From DASQFQ01 sp963802905 (GTDB lineage: Bacteria > Actinomycetota > Thermoleophilia > Solirubrobacterales > Solirubrobacteraceae): a stretch of DNA of 64,000 nt. Shown in pieces: positions 25,382 through 33,020 of this stretch. The notes under the pieces were generated by a model. The model was given only the letters and a program-made list of their open reading frames with translations. It was not told the origin of the DNA and searched no databases. Within the stretch, counting starts at the first letter, position 1. Each line of letters opens with the position of its first letter. The stretch spans positions 44,921-108,920 of the forward strand of contig CAWDKH010000020.1 of NCBI GenBank assembly GCA_963802905.1, written 5' to 3'. The translations under genes and the position numbers were made by a program.

Positions 25382-26272
25382 TTGCAGCGCCTCCATGCGC
25401 TTCTGCGCGAGCTGCATGAACGCGCGGGTAGCCGGCGAGAGGTGCGCGTTGCGCCGCGTGATGAAGGCGAACGTGTCGATCACCGGCGGGTCGAAGCCGA
25501 CGCTGTGGAGGCGCCGTGACATGCCGCGGCCGAGGGCGACGCGGCCCGTCCCGATCGTGTCGCCGAGCCCGCGCAGCGCGAGGTCGAGCGCCGCCTCGAC
25601 GTACTCCACCTCGATCACCGGCTCGATCGTCACGCCCGCCCGCTGCGCACGCTCTGCGAGCTGGCGGCGCGTCGGATCGTCCCAGCCGAAGCGGGCGTCG
25701 TAGAGGATCAGCGGCGCCTCGGCGAGCCGCTCGATCGTCATCCGCTCCTTGACCCGCTCGGGATCCCTGGAGAGGTAGTACAGCTCTTCGTCGATCGCCG
25801 GCGTGACGTCGAGCCCGCGGTCGTCGATCGGCAGCACGATCAGGCCGCCCTCGATCCGGCCGTCGCGCACCGCCTCGGCGACCTCCGACGAGTTCTGGCC
25901 GAGCAGGCGCACGCGCACGCCCGGGTAGCGCTTGCGGAAGTCCTGGACCAGGTCGGACAGCAGGTAGTAGGGCGCCTGGCCGAAGGTGCCGAAGGTCGCG
26001 GTGCCGGTCGCCAGCTCGCGCACTTCGCGCACCGAGTCCCGCGCCTCCTGTGCCGCCGCGAGCGTTCGCTCGGCCTCGGGCTCGAAGATCCGCCCGGCCT
26101 CGGTCAGCTGGAGCCGCCGAGCGCGGATGAACAGCGGCGCGCCCAGCTCGCCCTCGAGTCGGCGGATCTGCTCCGACAGGCTCGGCTGGGCCATGTGCAA
26201 CGCTGCTGCGGCGGCTGAGAAGGAACGATGCTCGACCGCGGCGAGGAAGTATTGGAGCTGTTGAAGCGTCAT
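25379..26272 (-). CDS. LysR-family transcriptional regulator
   Basis: A 297-residue LysR regulator. The N-terminal helix-turn-helix is 'LQQLQYFLAAVEHRSFSAAAAALHMAQPSLSEQIRRLEGELGAPLF', followed by the linker helix and an effector domain from about residue 90 with two alpha/beta lobes. 'AEAVRDGRIEGGLIVLPIDDRGLDV' marks the ligand cleft. The closest style is the CynR/OxyR-like subgroup, but the effector is unknown. It is divergent from a tiny membrane protein gene, and two inverted repeats lie upstream of its start. It probably regulates itself and the divergent genes, possibly including the EamA exporter. Confidence 0.92.
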   Translation of the reverse strand: MTLQQLQYFLAAVEHRSFSAAAAALHMAQPSLSEQIRRLEGELGAPLFIRARRLQLTEAGRIFEPEAERTLAAAQEARDSVREVRELATGTATFGTFGQAPYYLLSDLVQDFRKRYPGVRVRLLGQNSSEVAEAVRDGRIEGGLIVLPIDDRGLDVTPAIDEELYYLSRDPERVKERMTIERLAEAPLILYDARFGWDDPTRRQLAERAQRAGVTIEPVIEVEYVEAALDLALRGLGDTIGTGRVALGRGMSRRLHSVGFDPPVIDTFAFITRRNAHLSPATRAFMQLAQKRMEALQ

Positions 26273-26285
26273 AGGTTCTTCCTAT
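26271..26285. promoter_or_regulatory. Inverted repeat ATAGG-N5-CCTAT at the LysR start
   Basis: Perfect 5-bp arms with a 5-bp spacer overlap the LysR start codon (26270-26272), a position typical of autorepression. Confidence 0.3.
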
Positions 26286-26289
26286 TGAT

Positions 26290-26313
26290 GCTGTAGTCAA
26301 CCAAGCCTACAGC
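26290..26313. promoter_or_regulatory. Inverted repeat GCTGTAG-N10-CTACAGC, candidate LysR operator
   Basis: Perfect 7-bp arms separated by 10 bp contain the T-N11-A-type core expected of LysR binding sites. They lie 17 bp before the LysR start and about 30 bp before the divergent small gene. Confidence 0.5.
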
Positions 26314-26342
26314 GATGACGCACAATCGACGATAGTAATCGC

Positions 26343-26459
26343 ATGATCACTCTCATCGCCATCGCGGTCCCCCTGGCGGTCATGGGTGCGGTCGATGCGC
26401 TCGCCATGAAGTACGGAGCGGACACCCGCCCCGGCTTCGACGAGCGTCGTCCGCTCTAA
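26343..26459 (+). CDS. Tiny single-pass membrane protein
   Basis: A 38-residue open frame. A hydrophobic N terminus, MITLIAIAVPLAVMGAVDAL, is one membrane-spanning helix. A short soluble tail of the form 'AMKYGADTRPGFDERRPL' follows. The tail, a Tyr/Phe-Gly-Ala/Val-Asp-(S/T)-R motif after one helix, is of a kind I associate with small proteins in related actinobacteria, though I cannot confirm it here. It is divergent from the LysR gene across the putative operator and lies 50 bp before the EamA gene. Function unknown. Confidence 0.5.
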   Translation: MITLIAIAVPLAVMGAVDALAMKYGADTRPGFDERRPL

Positions 26460-26509
26460 GACCACCCGCGTGACCCTTCATAACCCCGGAGCCTCTCCCG
26501 CTTAGCCGT

Positions 26510-27439
26510 ATGAACCGTGAGCGCGAGGGGCTCCTTCTGTGTCTGGTGTCGGCCGCCGGTTTCGGCGCGATGCCGATCCTCGGCCGCCAGGCGTTCGCGG
26601 CCGGCGTCGAGCTGACGCCGATGCTGTCTCTGCGCTTCCTGATCGCCGCGGCGATGCTGTGGGCGCTGATCGCCATCCGCCGCCGCCCGCTCGGCTCGGT
26701 GCGCGGCGTCGTGCTCGGCGGGCTGCTCGGGCTCTGCGGCTACTCGGTCCAGGCCGGCCTCTTCTTCGGCTCGATCCAGCGCATCGACGTCAGCCTCGCC
26801 TCGCTGATCCTCTACACCTACCCCGCGCTCGTGACCGTCGCCGCCTTCGCGCTTGGGCGCGAGCGGGCGACCCGTCGCAGGCTCGCCGCTCTGGCGCTCG
26901 CCTCGAGCGGCGTGGCGCTGGTGGTCGGCGGCGCCACCGGCACCATCGACTGGGTCGGCGCGGCCATGGCCTTCGGCTGCGCGGTCTTCTACACCGGCTT
27001 CATCCTCGCATCCGACCGCGTGGCTTCGACCACCTCCCCACTCGCCTTCGCGGCCAGCGTCGCCACCGGCTGCGCGGTCGGCTTCACCGTCGTCGCGCTG
27101 CTCAGCGGCGGCATCCACGCGAGTGAGGAGGGTGTGATGTGGATCGCGCTGATCGCGTCGGTGTCGACGGTCATGCCGATCGTGCTGTTCATGGCCGGGC
27201 TGGCGCGCGTCGGGGCGTCGACCGCCTCGATCGCCTCGACTGTCGAGCCCGTCATCACCGTCGTATTGGCGTGGCTCGTGCTCGGCGAGCTGCTCGGGCC
27301 GGTGCAGCTCGTCGGCGGCGCGCTCGTGCTGTCGGCCGTCGTGCTGCTGCAGTTCCGTGGCACGATGCCGCAATGGGGTACGCCGTTGCGGCGCGCTGGC
27401 TGGCGCGCGAGGGTCGGGAGCAGCGAGTCGCCGAGCTGA
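26510..27439 (+). CDS. EamA/DMT-family transporter
   Basis: A 309-residue membrane protein with ten hydrophobic segments arranged as two EamA repeats (about residues 8-135 and 145-285). 'LVSAAGFGAMPILGRQAF' is in the first helix, 'SLRFLIAAAMLWAL' in the second and 'ASTVEPVITVVLAWLVLGELL' near the end, all family hallmarks. It should export or import a small metabolite such as an amino acid or nucleotide; the substrate is unknown. The C-terminal 20 residues overlap the next gene by 67 bp. That is longer than usual here and may reflect another small indel. Confidence 0.9.
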   Translation: MNREREGLLLCLVSAAGFGAMPILGRQAFAAGVELTPMLSLRFLIAAAMLWALIAIRRRPLGSVRGVVLGGLLGLCGYSVQAGLFFGSIQRIDVSLASLILYTYPALVTVAAFALGRERATRRRLAALALASSGVALVVGGATGTIDWVGAAMAFGCAVFYTGFILASDRVASTTSPLAFAASVATGCAVGFTVVALLSGGIHASEEGVMWIALIASVSTVMPIVLFMAGLARVGASTASIASTVEPVITVVLAWLVLGELLGPVQLVGGALVLSAVVLLQFRGTMPQWGTPLRRAGWRARVGSSESPS

Positions 27440-27663
27440 TCGGCGAGCTGGGTCCCGCGTCGCGCGCCGAGCCCGGTTGCGTGATGTGGCTGCCGCACCG
27501 CTCGGTGGCCGAGCCGCGGCTGTTCTGGCTCTACGAGCAGTACGAGGACGAGGCCGCCTACGAGGCGCACATGGCGACCGAGCACTTCGAGCGGCTCGTC
27601 AAGGGCGAGGCGATCCCCGAATTGCTCGAGTCGCGCGAGCGCGAGTTCTTCACGACGCTCTGA
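27373..27663 (+). CDS. Antibiotic biosynthesis monooxygenase (ABM) domain protein
   Basis: A 96-residue protein with the ferredoxin-like ABM fold: 'YAVAARWLAREGREQRVAELIGELGPASRAEPGCVMWLPHRSV', then 'RLFWLYEQYEDEAAYEAHMATEHFERLVKGEAIPELL'. The 'SR.EPGC' and 'W..Y.DEAAYEAHMAT.HF' blocks are typical. Family members act on quinone or polyphenol substrates or degrade haem. Which applies here is unknown. The start ATG is inside the EamA gene. Its last bases overlap the epimerase pseudogene on the opposite strand. Confidence 0.85.
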   Translation: MGYAVAARWLAREGREQRVAELIGELGPASRAEPGCVMWLPHRSVAEPRLFWLYEQYEDEAAYEAHMATEHFERLVKGEAIPELLESREREFFTTL

Positions 27664-28304
27664 GCAGGGCGCGCTCCTCGTCGGCCGGGAGCCCGCTGAC
27701 GCGCAGCTCGCGCCGCCAGTCGTCGAGCTCGCCGCCGGCGGCGAGCCAGGCCCACGTGTCTTCGATCGTCGCGCGCGTCGATCAGCTGGATCGGCGCGTC
27801 GGGCGGCCCGGGCGCGAGCGTCTCGCCGCCCTCCGCGAGCCGGCGCAGCCACCACGGCAGCCGGCCGATGTTCTCGTGCGGGCCGACGATCACGCCGGCG
27901 CGGGCGACCAGCACGCGGCCGGGCATCGCCGCCTCGGCGGCGCGCTCGCAGGCGGCCTTGAGCGGCCCGTACTCCTGCTCGGCGGTGTCGAAGCGCGGCG
28001 ACGACTCGTCGACCGGCGCGTTGGGCCAGTCCGCGTAGGCGGACAGAGGGACCGAAGCCGCACCGGCCGGCGCCGACGCGCCGGCGATCATCGACACCGA
28101 TTCGGGCCGCAAGCCGCGGTGTCGAGACCACGCGCCCAGACCGGCCGACGTGGTGCGGCGGGTCGACCGGAGGAAGGCGAGGGGCTAGGTGGGGCCTCCG
28201 GGCGACCCGACGCACCGCGGTGGCCCGGCGCCGAGAGCTCGCGCGACCGTCTCGACCACGTGGCGGCCGAGGAACACCGTCCCGCCGATGACGAGCAGCC
28301 TCAC
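27650..28304 (-). pseudogene. NAD-dependent epimerase/dehydratase remnant with internal deletions
   Basis: Three pieces of one short-chain epimerase-like gene remain in order. The first is the N-terminal Rossmann strand VRLLVIGGTVFLGRHVVETVA (from GTG 28304). The second is a middle block, 'SAYADWPNAPVDESSPRFDTAEQEYGPLKAACERAA' through 'LVARAGVIVGPHENIGRLPWWL' to 'PIQLIDARD'. The third is a C-terminal block, 'TIEDTWAWLAAGGELDDWRRELR', to the TGA at 27650. The usual 75-80 residues after the glycine motif and about 100 residues before the C-terminal block are missing. Frames differ between pieces and stops occur between the first two. The second junction sits in a GCGCGCGAC run, consistent with deletion by microhomology. 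It is not functional. Confidence 0.75.
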
Positions 28305-28885
28305 TCCTCGATCAGCTCGATGTCCAGCGCGCCGGCGAACGCGGGCGCGAGCTCGACGACGTCGTCCCAGCGCATGCGTGCGCCGCGCAGCGCCAGCGCT
28401 CCGCGGACGCTCGCCAGCCGGCAGCCGTCGAGCACCGCGCCCTCGAGGCGCGCCTCGCGCAGCTCGACCTCGGTGAGGTCGCAGCGCTCGAAGCGCGCGC
28501 CGCGCAGGTCGGCGCCGGAGAAGTCGGCGCCGGTCATCAGGCAGTCGCGGAACACCGCGCCCTCCAGCCGCGCCGACCGCAGGCTCATCAGATCCGCCCG
28601 ACAGTCGGCGAACAGCAGCTCGCGGCCGCTCGAGTCGCGCAGGTCGAGCCCGGTCAGGCGGCAGCCGTGCAGCTCGACGGCGCGCCACTCGCTGTAGGGC
28701 GCCTCGACGTTGGCGAGCGAGCACTCGCGCAGGCGCGTGTTCTTCATCTCCCAGCGGGGGAGCACCGCGCCGGCGAGCTCGACGCGCTCGAGCTCCATCT
28801 CGCGCAGCTCGACCGCTTCGGCCGTCGTGCCCGCGAGATCGCGCTCCTCCCAGACCTCGTCCTCGTAGCGGACATGCGACTCCAC
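28301..28885 (-). CDS. Pentapeptide repeat protein
   Basis: A 194-residue protein with a run of degenerate A(D/N)LXX-type pentapeptides from about residue 15 to 165. Examples are 'LAGAVL', 'LTGLDLRDSSGRELLFADCRADLMSLRSARLEGAVF' and 'TGADFSGADLRGARFERCDLTEVELREARLEGAVL'. Such repeats fold as a right-handed beta helix. Family members include gyrase-protecting Qnr/MfpA proteins, but most have unknown partners. The stop overlaps the start of the epimerase remnant (GTGA), a relic of an operon. Confidence 0.88.
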   Translation of the reverse strand: MESHVRYEDEVWEERDLAGTTAEAVELREMELERVELAGAVLPRWEMKNTRLRECSLANVEAPYSEWRAVELHGCRLTGLDLRDSSGRELLFADCRADLMSLRSARLEGAVFRDCLMTGADFSGADLRGARFERCDLTEVELREARLEGAVLDGCRLASVRGALALRGARMRWDDVVELAPAFAGALDIELIEE

Positions 28886-28897
28886 GCGGCCGGAGTC

Positions 28898-28903
28898 TAG
28901 GAT
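28898..28903 (+). promoter_or_regulatory. -10 box TAGGAT upstream of the DNA ligase gene
   Basis: TAGGAT ends 8 nt before the ATG at 28912. The intervening sequence has no strong ribosome-binding site. Confidence 0.4.
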
Positions 28904-28911
28904 CGAAGGGG

Positions 28912-29856
28912 ATGGCCCTGCCGCTCCGCCCGCCCGTCCTGCCGCAGCTCGCGAAGTCGCAGAAGTCGCTCCCGGAGGGCGCGGGCTGGGTCTACGAGCC
29001 GAAGTGGGACGGCTTCCGCTCGATCGCGTTCGTCGACGGCGGCGAGGTCCACCTGCAGTCGCGCAACGGCAAGCCGCTCACGCGCTACTTCCCCGAGCTG
29101 AAGTTCCCCGAGGGGCGCTACGTGCTCGACGGCGAGATCGTGCGGTTCGACGACCAGGGCCGCCAGGACTTCGACGCGCTGGGCCAGCGCATCCACCCGG
29201 CCAAGTCGCGGATCGACATGCTCGCCGAGCAGACGCCGACGCGCTTCATCGCGTTCGACCTGCTCGCGCTCGACGACGAGACGCTGCTCGAGCTGCCTCA
29301 GCGCGAGCGCAGAAACCGCCTCGAGCAGCTGATCGAGAAGCCCGTCGACCTCACGCCCGCCTCCGAGGACCCCGCCGACGCGCAGCCGTGGCTGCAGGGC
29401 GCCGAAGGCGTGATCGCCAAGCGCCAGGAAGCGCCCTACCGGCCCGGCGAGCGCGTCGGGATGGTGAAGATCAAGCGCGTGCGCACGATCGACGCCGTCG
29501 TGCGCGGCTGGCGGGCGGGCAAGGAGGAGGGCACGCTCGGCTCGCTCTCACTCGCCCTCTACGACGCCGCGGGCAACCTGCGCGAGGTCGGCCACTGCTC
29601 GGGCTTCACCGCCAAGCAGAAGCGCGAGCTGCCGGCCTTCCTCGCTCCCTACGAGACCGGCGAGCGCTTCAGCGCCGAGCCGAGCCGCTGGAACGCCGCG
29701 CGCGACATGGACGGCGCCGTCATCCGGCCCGAGCTGGTGGTCGAAGTGACCTTCGACCACACCAGCAACGAGCGCATCCGCCATGGCACGAAGCTCGTGC
29801 GCTGGCGCGACGACAAGGACCCGCGCGACTGCCGGATGGACCAGCTCGACAGCTGA
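28912..29856 (+). CDS. ligC: ATP-dependent DNA ligase (LigC-type)
   Basis: A 314-residue ATP-dependent ligase. The adenylation motif is EPKWDGFRSIAF with the nucleophile Lys near residue 29. Motif III is in 'FIAFDLLALDDETLL' near 117, motif IV is EGVIAKRQEAPYRPGER near 165 and motif V is GMVKIKRVRTID. An OB-fold domain covers about 200-314. The size and lack of extra domains match mycobacterial LigC, implicated in end-joining and base-excision repair rather than replication. A separate LigD-type polymerase is 7 kb downstream; no Ku gene is in the window. Confidence 0.9.
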   Translation: MALPLRPPVLPQLAKSQKSLPEGAGWVYEPKWDGFRSIAFVDGGEVHLQSRNGKPLTRYFPELKFPEGRYVLDGEIVRFDDQGRQDFDALGQRIHPAKSRIDMLAEQTPTRFIAFDLLALDDETLLELPQRERRNRLEQLIEKPVDLTPASEDPADAQPWLQGAEGVIAKRQEAPYRPGERVGMVKIKRVRTIDAVVRGWRAGKEEGTLGSLSLALYDAAGNLREVGHCSGFTAKQKRELPAFLAPYETGERFSAEPSRWNAARDMDGAVIRPELVVEVTFDHTSNERIRHGTKLVRWRDDKDPRDCRMDQLDS

Positions 29857-29919
29857 CGCCCGCGCTCCTTTTGGCCCTCTTTCCTACGGAAAAGCTAGGG
29901 TTTATGCGAATCTCGTAAT

Positions 29920-29929
29920 CCCGATCGGG
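29920..29929. promoter_or_regulatory. Palindrome CCCGATCGGG in the sulfite reductase promoter
   Basis: A perfect 10-bp palindrome lies 6 bp upstream of the TACTTT box in an unusually AT-rich leader (29870-29945). It could be an operator for a sulfur-responsive regulator; none is identified. Confidence 0.3.
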
Positions 29930-29935
29930 TTTTGC

Positions 29936-29941
29936 TACTTT
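29936..29941 (+). promoter_or_regulatory. -10 box TACTTT for the sulfate assimilation operon
   Basis: TACTTT ends 9 nt before the ATG at 29951. No other promoter is visible in the cys operon, whose genes all overlap, so this probably drives all four. Confidence 0.4.
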
Positions 29942-29950
29942 GGCCCGTCC

Positions 29951-31528
29951 ATGAATAAGTTCGAGCGCGCAAAGCAAGAGAAGGACGGCCTTGACGTCTT
30001 CCCCGCGCTCATGCGGGCGGCCGAGATCGGGTGGGAGTCCCTCGACGACAACGACATCATGCGGCTGAAGTGGTACGGGCTGTATGCGCACAACACGAAG
30101 GACGGGCACTTCATGTTGCGCACGAAGGTCGTGCAGGGGGTCCTGACCGCCGATCAGGCCGAGGTCATGGCGTCGATCACCGACGACTTCGCCCGCGGGA
30201 TCATCGACTGCACCACCCGCCAGTGCTTCCAGAACCACTGGCTGAAGCTGGACCAGGTCCCCGAGGTCTTCTCGCGGCTGGAGAAGGTCGGGCTGACGAC
30301 CTCCGGCGCCTGCGGCGACATCACCCGCAACGTCGTCGGCTGCACGCTGGCCGGCATCGGCCACGAGCAACTCGTCGACGGGCACGCCGTCGCCGAGGAG
30401 ATCCACCAGTACTTCCTCGACAACAAGCTCTACTCGAACCTCCCGCGCAAGTACAAGATCTCCGTCACGGGTTGCAAGGAGGACTGCGCGCGCGGCCTCA
30501 TCAACGACGTGTCGCTGTCGGGCGCGATCCACGAGGACGGCACCCACGGCTTCAACATCCGCGTCGGCGGTGGGCTCTCGAGCGCCCCGCGCTTCTCGCG
30601 CTCGATCGACGTCTTCGTCGCGCCCGAGGAGGCCCCCGAGGTCGTCGCCGGGATCACCGCGATCTTCCGCGACTCCGACGAGAACCGCGCCAAGCGCGGC
30701 AAGGCGCGGCTGAAGTTCCTGGTCGACCAGATCGGGCCCGACGGCCTGCGCGAGCAGCTCGTCGAGCGGCTCGGGCACGACGTCCGGCGCGCCGCCCGCG
30801 TCGCTCCGGACCTGCGCGGCCACGACCACATCGGCGTGACTCCGCAGACCGACGGCGAGCACTCCGCGGTCGGCTTCTGCGTCCCGGTCGGGCGCCTGCG
30901 CGGCGACCAGCTCCACGAGCTCGTGCGGCTCGCCCGCGAGTACGCGTCCGTCCCGGAGGTCCGGCTCACGCACCAGCAGAACGTGCTGCTGCCGTGGATC
31001 CCCAACGACCGCGTCGAGGCCCTGCTGGCCGAGCCGCTCGCCCAGGAGCTCTCGCCCCAGCCCGAGCTGTTCACGCGCGGGCTGCAGACCTGCACCGGCA
31101 AGGAGTTCTGCGGGCTGGCCAAGGTCCACACCAAGGAGCGCGCGGCGGAGATCGCCAAGTTCCTCGACGCGCACGTCGTCAAGAACGGCCACGGCGAGGA
31201 CTTCCGCCTGCACTTCGCAGGCTGCTCGTCGAGCTGCGCGCAGCACCAGATCGCCGACGTCGGCATCGAGGGCGTGCTCAAGAAGGTCGACGGCGAGTTC
31301 ATCGAGGCGATGGACATCCGCATCGGCGGCCGGCTCGGGCCCGACCCGCGCTTCGGCGACGTCGTGCTCAAGAAGGTGCCGCACTACGAGCTCGACCAGA
31401 CGCTGCTGCGGATCTTCTCGCTCTACGAGACCTCGCACGACGAGGGCGAGACGTTCCGCGAGTTCGCGGGCCGCACCCAGCCCGAGTGGTGGACCGAGCA
31501 GCTGACGCCCGAAGAGGTCGAGGCCTGA
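29951..31528 (+). CDS. sir: Ferredoxin-dependent sulfite (or nitrite) reductase
   Basis: A 525-residue siroheme / [4Fe-4S] reductase with two ferredoxin-like half domains and two siroheme-binding domains. Cluster ligands are visible as TCTGKEFC (Cys near residues 381 and 387) and GCSSSC (near 424 and 428). The conserved 'TTRQCFQNHWLKL' and 'TTSGACGDITRNVVGC' blocks form the siroheme pocket. It reduces sulfite to sulfide with six electrons from ferredoxin. Sequence alone cannot exclude nitrite reductase, but the downstream cysH, cysD and cysN genes, the first overlapping its stop, make sulfite the likely substrate. Confidence 0.9.
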   Translation: MNKFERAKQEKDGLDVFPALMRAAEIGWESLDDNDIMRLKWYGLYAHNTKDGHFMLRTKVVQGVLTADQAEVMASITDDFARGIIDCTTRQCFQNHWLKLDQVPEVFSRLEKVGLTTSGACGDITRNVVGCTLAGIGHEQLVDGHAVAEEIHQYFLDNKLYSNLPRKYKISVTGCKEDCARGLINDVSLSGAIHEDGTHGFNIRVGGGLSSAPRFSRSIDVFVAPEEAPEVVAGITAIFRDSDENRAKRGKARLKFLVDQIGPDGLREQLVERLGHDVRRAARVAPDLRGHDHIGVTPQTDGEHSAVGFCVPVGRLRGDQLHELVRLAREYASVPEVRLTHQQNVLLPWIPNDRVEALLAEPLAQELSPQPELFTRGLQTCTGKEFCGLAKVHTKERAAEIAKFLDAHVVKNGHGEDFRLHFAGCSSSCAQHQIADVGIEGVLKKVDGEFIEAMDIRIGGRLGPDPRFGDVVLKKVPHYELDQTLLRIFSLYETSHDEGETFREFAGRTQPEWWTEQLTPEEVEA

Positions 31529-32130
31529 TGACCGCCGAGGCGGTGATCGCCGAGGCGGTGGAGCGGTTCCACCCCCGGGTGGCGCTCGCCTGCTCCTTCC
31601 AGAAGGAGGAGACGGTGCTGCTCGACCTGCTCTTCAAGGAGCAGCCCGGCGCGCGCGTATTCGCGCTCGACACCCGCGTGCTGTTCGAGGAGACCTACGA
31701 CTACTGGGAGGCGGTCGAGGCGCGCTACGGCACCAAGGTCGAGGTCTTCGAGGCCGCCGACCCGCCGGAGCGGCTGTGGGAGACCGACCCGGCGGCGTGC
31801 TGCGGCATCCGCAAGGTCGCGCCGCTCAAGGAGGCCCTGAGCGGGCTCGACGCGTGGATCACCGGCATGCGGCGCGAGCAGTCGCCGACGCGTTCGGACA
31901 TCGAGGAAATCGGCTGGGACGCCAAGCACGGGCTGTGGAAGTTCAACCCGCTCGCGGGCTGGACCGAACGCGATGTGTGGGCGTACATCGCGGATCACGG
32001 GCTGCCCTCGCACCCGTTGCACGACCGCGGATTCGCCTCGATCGGCTGCGTGCCGTGCACGCAGCCCGGGAGCGGTCGCGAGGGTCGCTGGGCGGGGAGC
32101 GAGAAGACCGAGTGCGGCCTGCACGTCTGA
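31528..32130 (+). CDS. cysH: Adenylylsulfate (APS/PAPS) reductase
   Basis: A 200-residue thioredoxin-dependent reductase. The PP-loop-like segment is 'RVALACSFQKEETVLLDLL' near residue 15, 'ALDTRVLFEETYDYW' is near 47 and the catalytic motif is ECGLH at the C terminus. The Cys pairs ACCGIRK near 90 and GCVPCTQP near 173 are the [4Fe-4S] ligands that distinguish APS reductases from cluster-free PAPS reductases. It should therefore reduce APS to sulfite directly. This fits the absence of a cysC kinase in the operon. It starts in the stop of the reductase gene and overlaps cysD by 19 bp. Confidence 0.93.
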   Translation: MTAEAVIAEAVERFHPRVALACSFQKEETVLLDLLFKEQPGARVFALDTRVLFEETYDYWEAVEARYGTKVEVFEAADPPERLWETDPAACCGIRKVAPLKEALSGLDAWITGMRREQSPTRSDIEEIGWDAKHGLWKFNPLAGWTERDVWAYIADHGLPSHPLHDRGFASIGCVPCTQPGSGREGRWAGSEKTECGLHV

Positions 32131-33020
32131 GCCACCTCGACCACCTCGAGTCCGAGGCGGTCCACGTGATGCGCGAGGTCGCCGCCGAGCGCGAGCGGCC
32201 GGCGCTGCTGTTCTCCGGCGGCAAGGACTCGATCGTGCTGCTGCGGCTGGCCGAGAAGGCGTTCCGGCCCGGGCGCTTCCCGTTCCCGCTGCTGCACGTC
32301 GACACCGGCCACAACTTCCCCGAGGTGATCGAGTTCCGCGACCGCCGTGTCGGCGAGCTGGGCGAGGAGCTGCTCGTCGCCTCGGTGCAGGAGTCGATCG
32401 ACACGGGGCGCGTGGCCGAGGAGCGCGGGCCGCGCGCGTCGCGCAACCGGCTCCAGACCACGACGCTGCTGGACGCGATCGAGACGCATCGCTTCGACGC
32501 CTGCTTCGGCGGCGCGCGGCGCGACGAGGAGCGGGCGCGCGCGAAGGAGCGCGTGATCTCGCTGCGCGACGACTTCGGCGGCTGGGACCCGCGGCGCCAG
32601 CGCCCGGAGCTGTGGGACCTCTACAACACGCGCGTCGGGCCGGGCGAGCACCTGCGCGTGTTCCCGCTGAGCAACTGGACCGAGCTCGACGTCTGGCAGT
32701 ACATCCTGCGCGAGGAGATCGAGGTCCCGCACATCTACATCGCCCACGAGCGCCCTGTCTTCGAGCGCGACGGCATGCTGCTCGCCGCCTCCGACCACGT
32801 CGAGCTGATCGACGGCGAGGAGGTCTTCCCCGAGTGGGTCCGCTACCGCACGGTCGGCGACATGAGCTGCACCGGCGCCGTCGCCTCGCGGGCGTCGACG
32901 CTGGACGAGGTGGTGGCGGAGATCGCCGCCACGCGGATCACCGAGCGCGGGGAGACGCGCGCCGACGACCGGGCGAGTGAAGCCGCCATGGAGGACCGCA
33001 AGGTTGCCGGCTATTTCTGA
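32112..33020 (+). CDS. cysD: Sulfate adenylyltransferase subunit 2
   Basis: A 302-residue PP-loop ATP sulfurylase subunit: 'LSHLDHLESEAVHVMREV' at the N terminus, the PP-loop LLFSGGKDSIVLLRL near residue 34, 'LLHVDTGHNFPEVIEFRD' near 60, 'CFGGARRDEERARAKER' near 133, and the usual C-terminal 'EDRKVAGYF'. It makes APS from sulfate and ATP with CysN. GTG 32112 gives the expected start just before LSHLDHLE. It lies inside the end of cysH, which implies coupled translation. Confidence 0.92.
   Translation: MRPARLSHLDHLESEAVHVMREVAAERERPALLFSGGKDSIVLLRLAEKAFRPGRFPFPLLHVDTGHNFPEVIEFRDRRVGELGEELLVASVQESIDTGRVAEERGPRASRNRLQTTTLLDAIETHRFDACFGGARRDEERARAKERVISLRDDFGGWDPRRQRPELWDLYNTRVGPGEHLRVFPLSNWTELDVWQYILREEIEVPHIYIAHERPVFERDGMLLAASDHVELIDGEEVFPEWVRYRTVGDMSCTGAVASRASTLDEVVAEIAATRITERGETRADDRASEAAMEDRKVAGYF

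Noticed and set aside
29860..29950. SAM-type riboswitch before the sulfate assimilation operon.
   Set aside because: The leader is too short and lacks the paired elements of known SAM riboswitches; a simple promoter explains it better.
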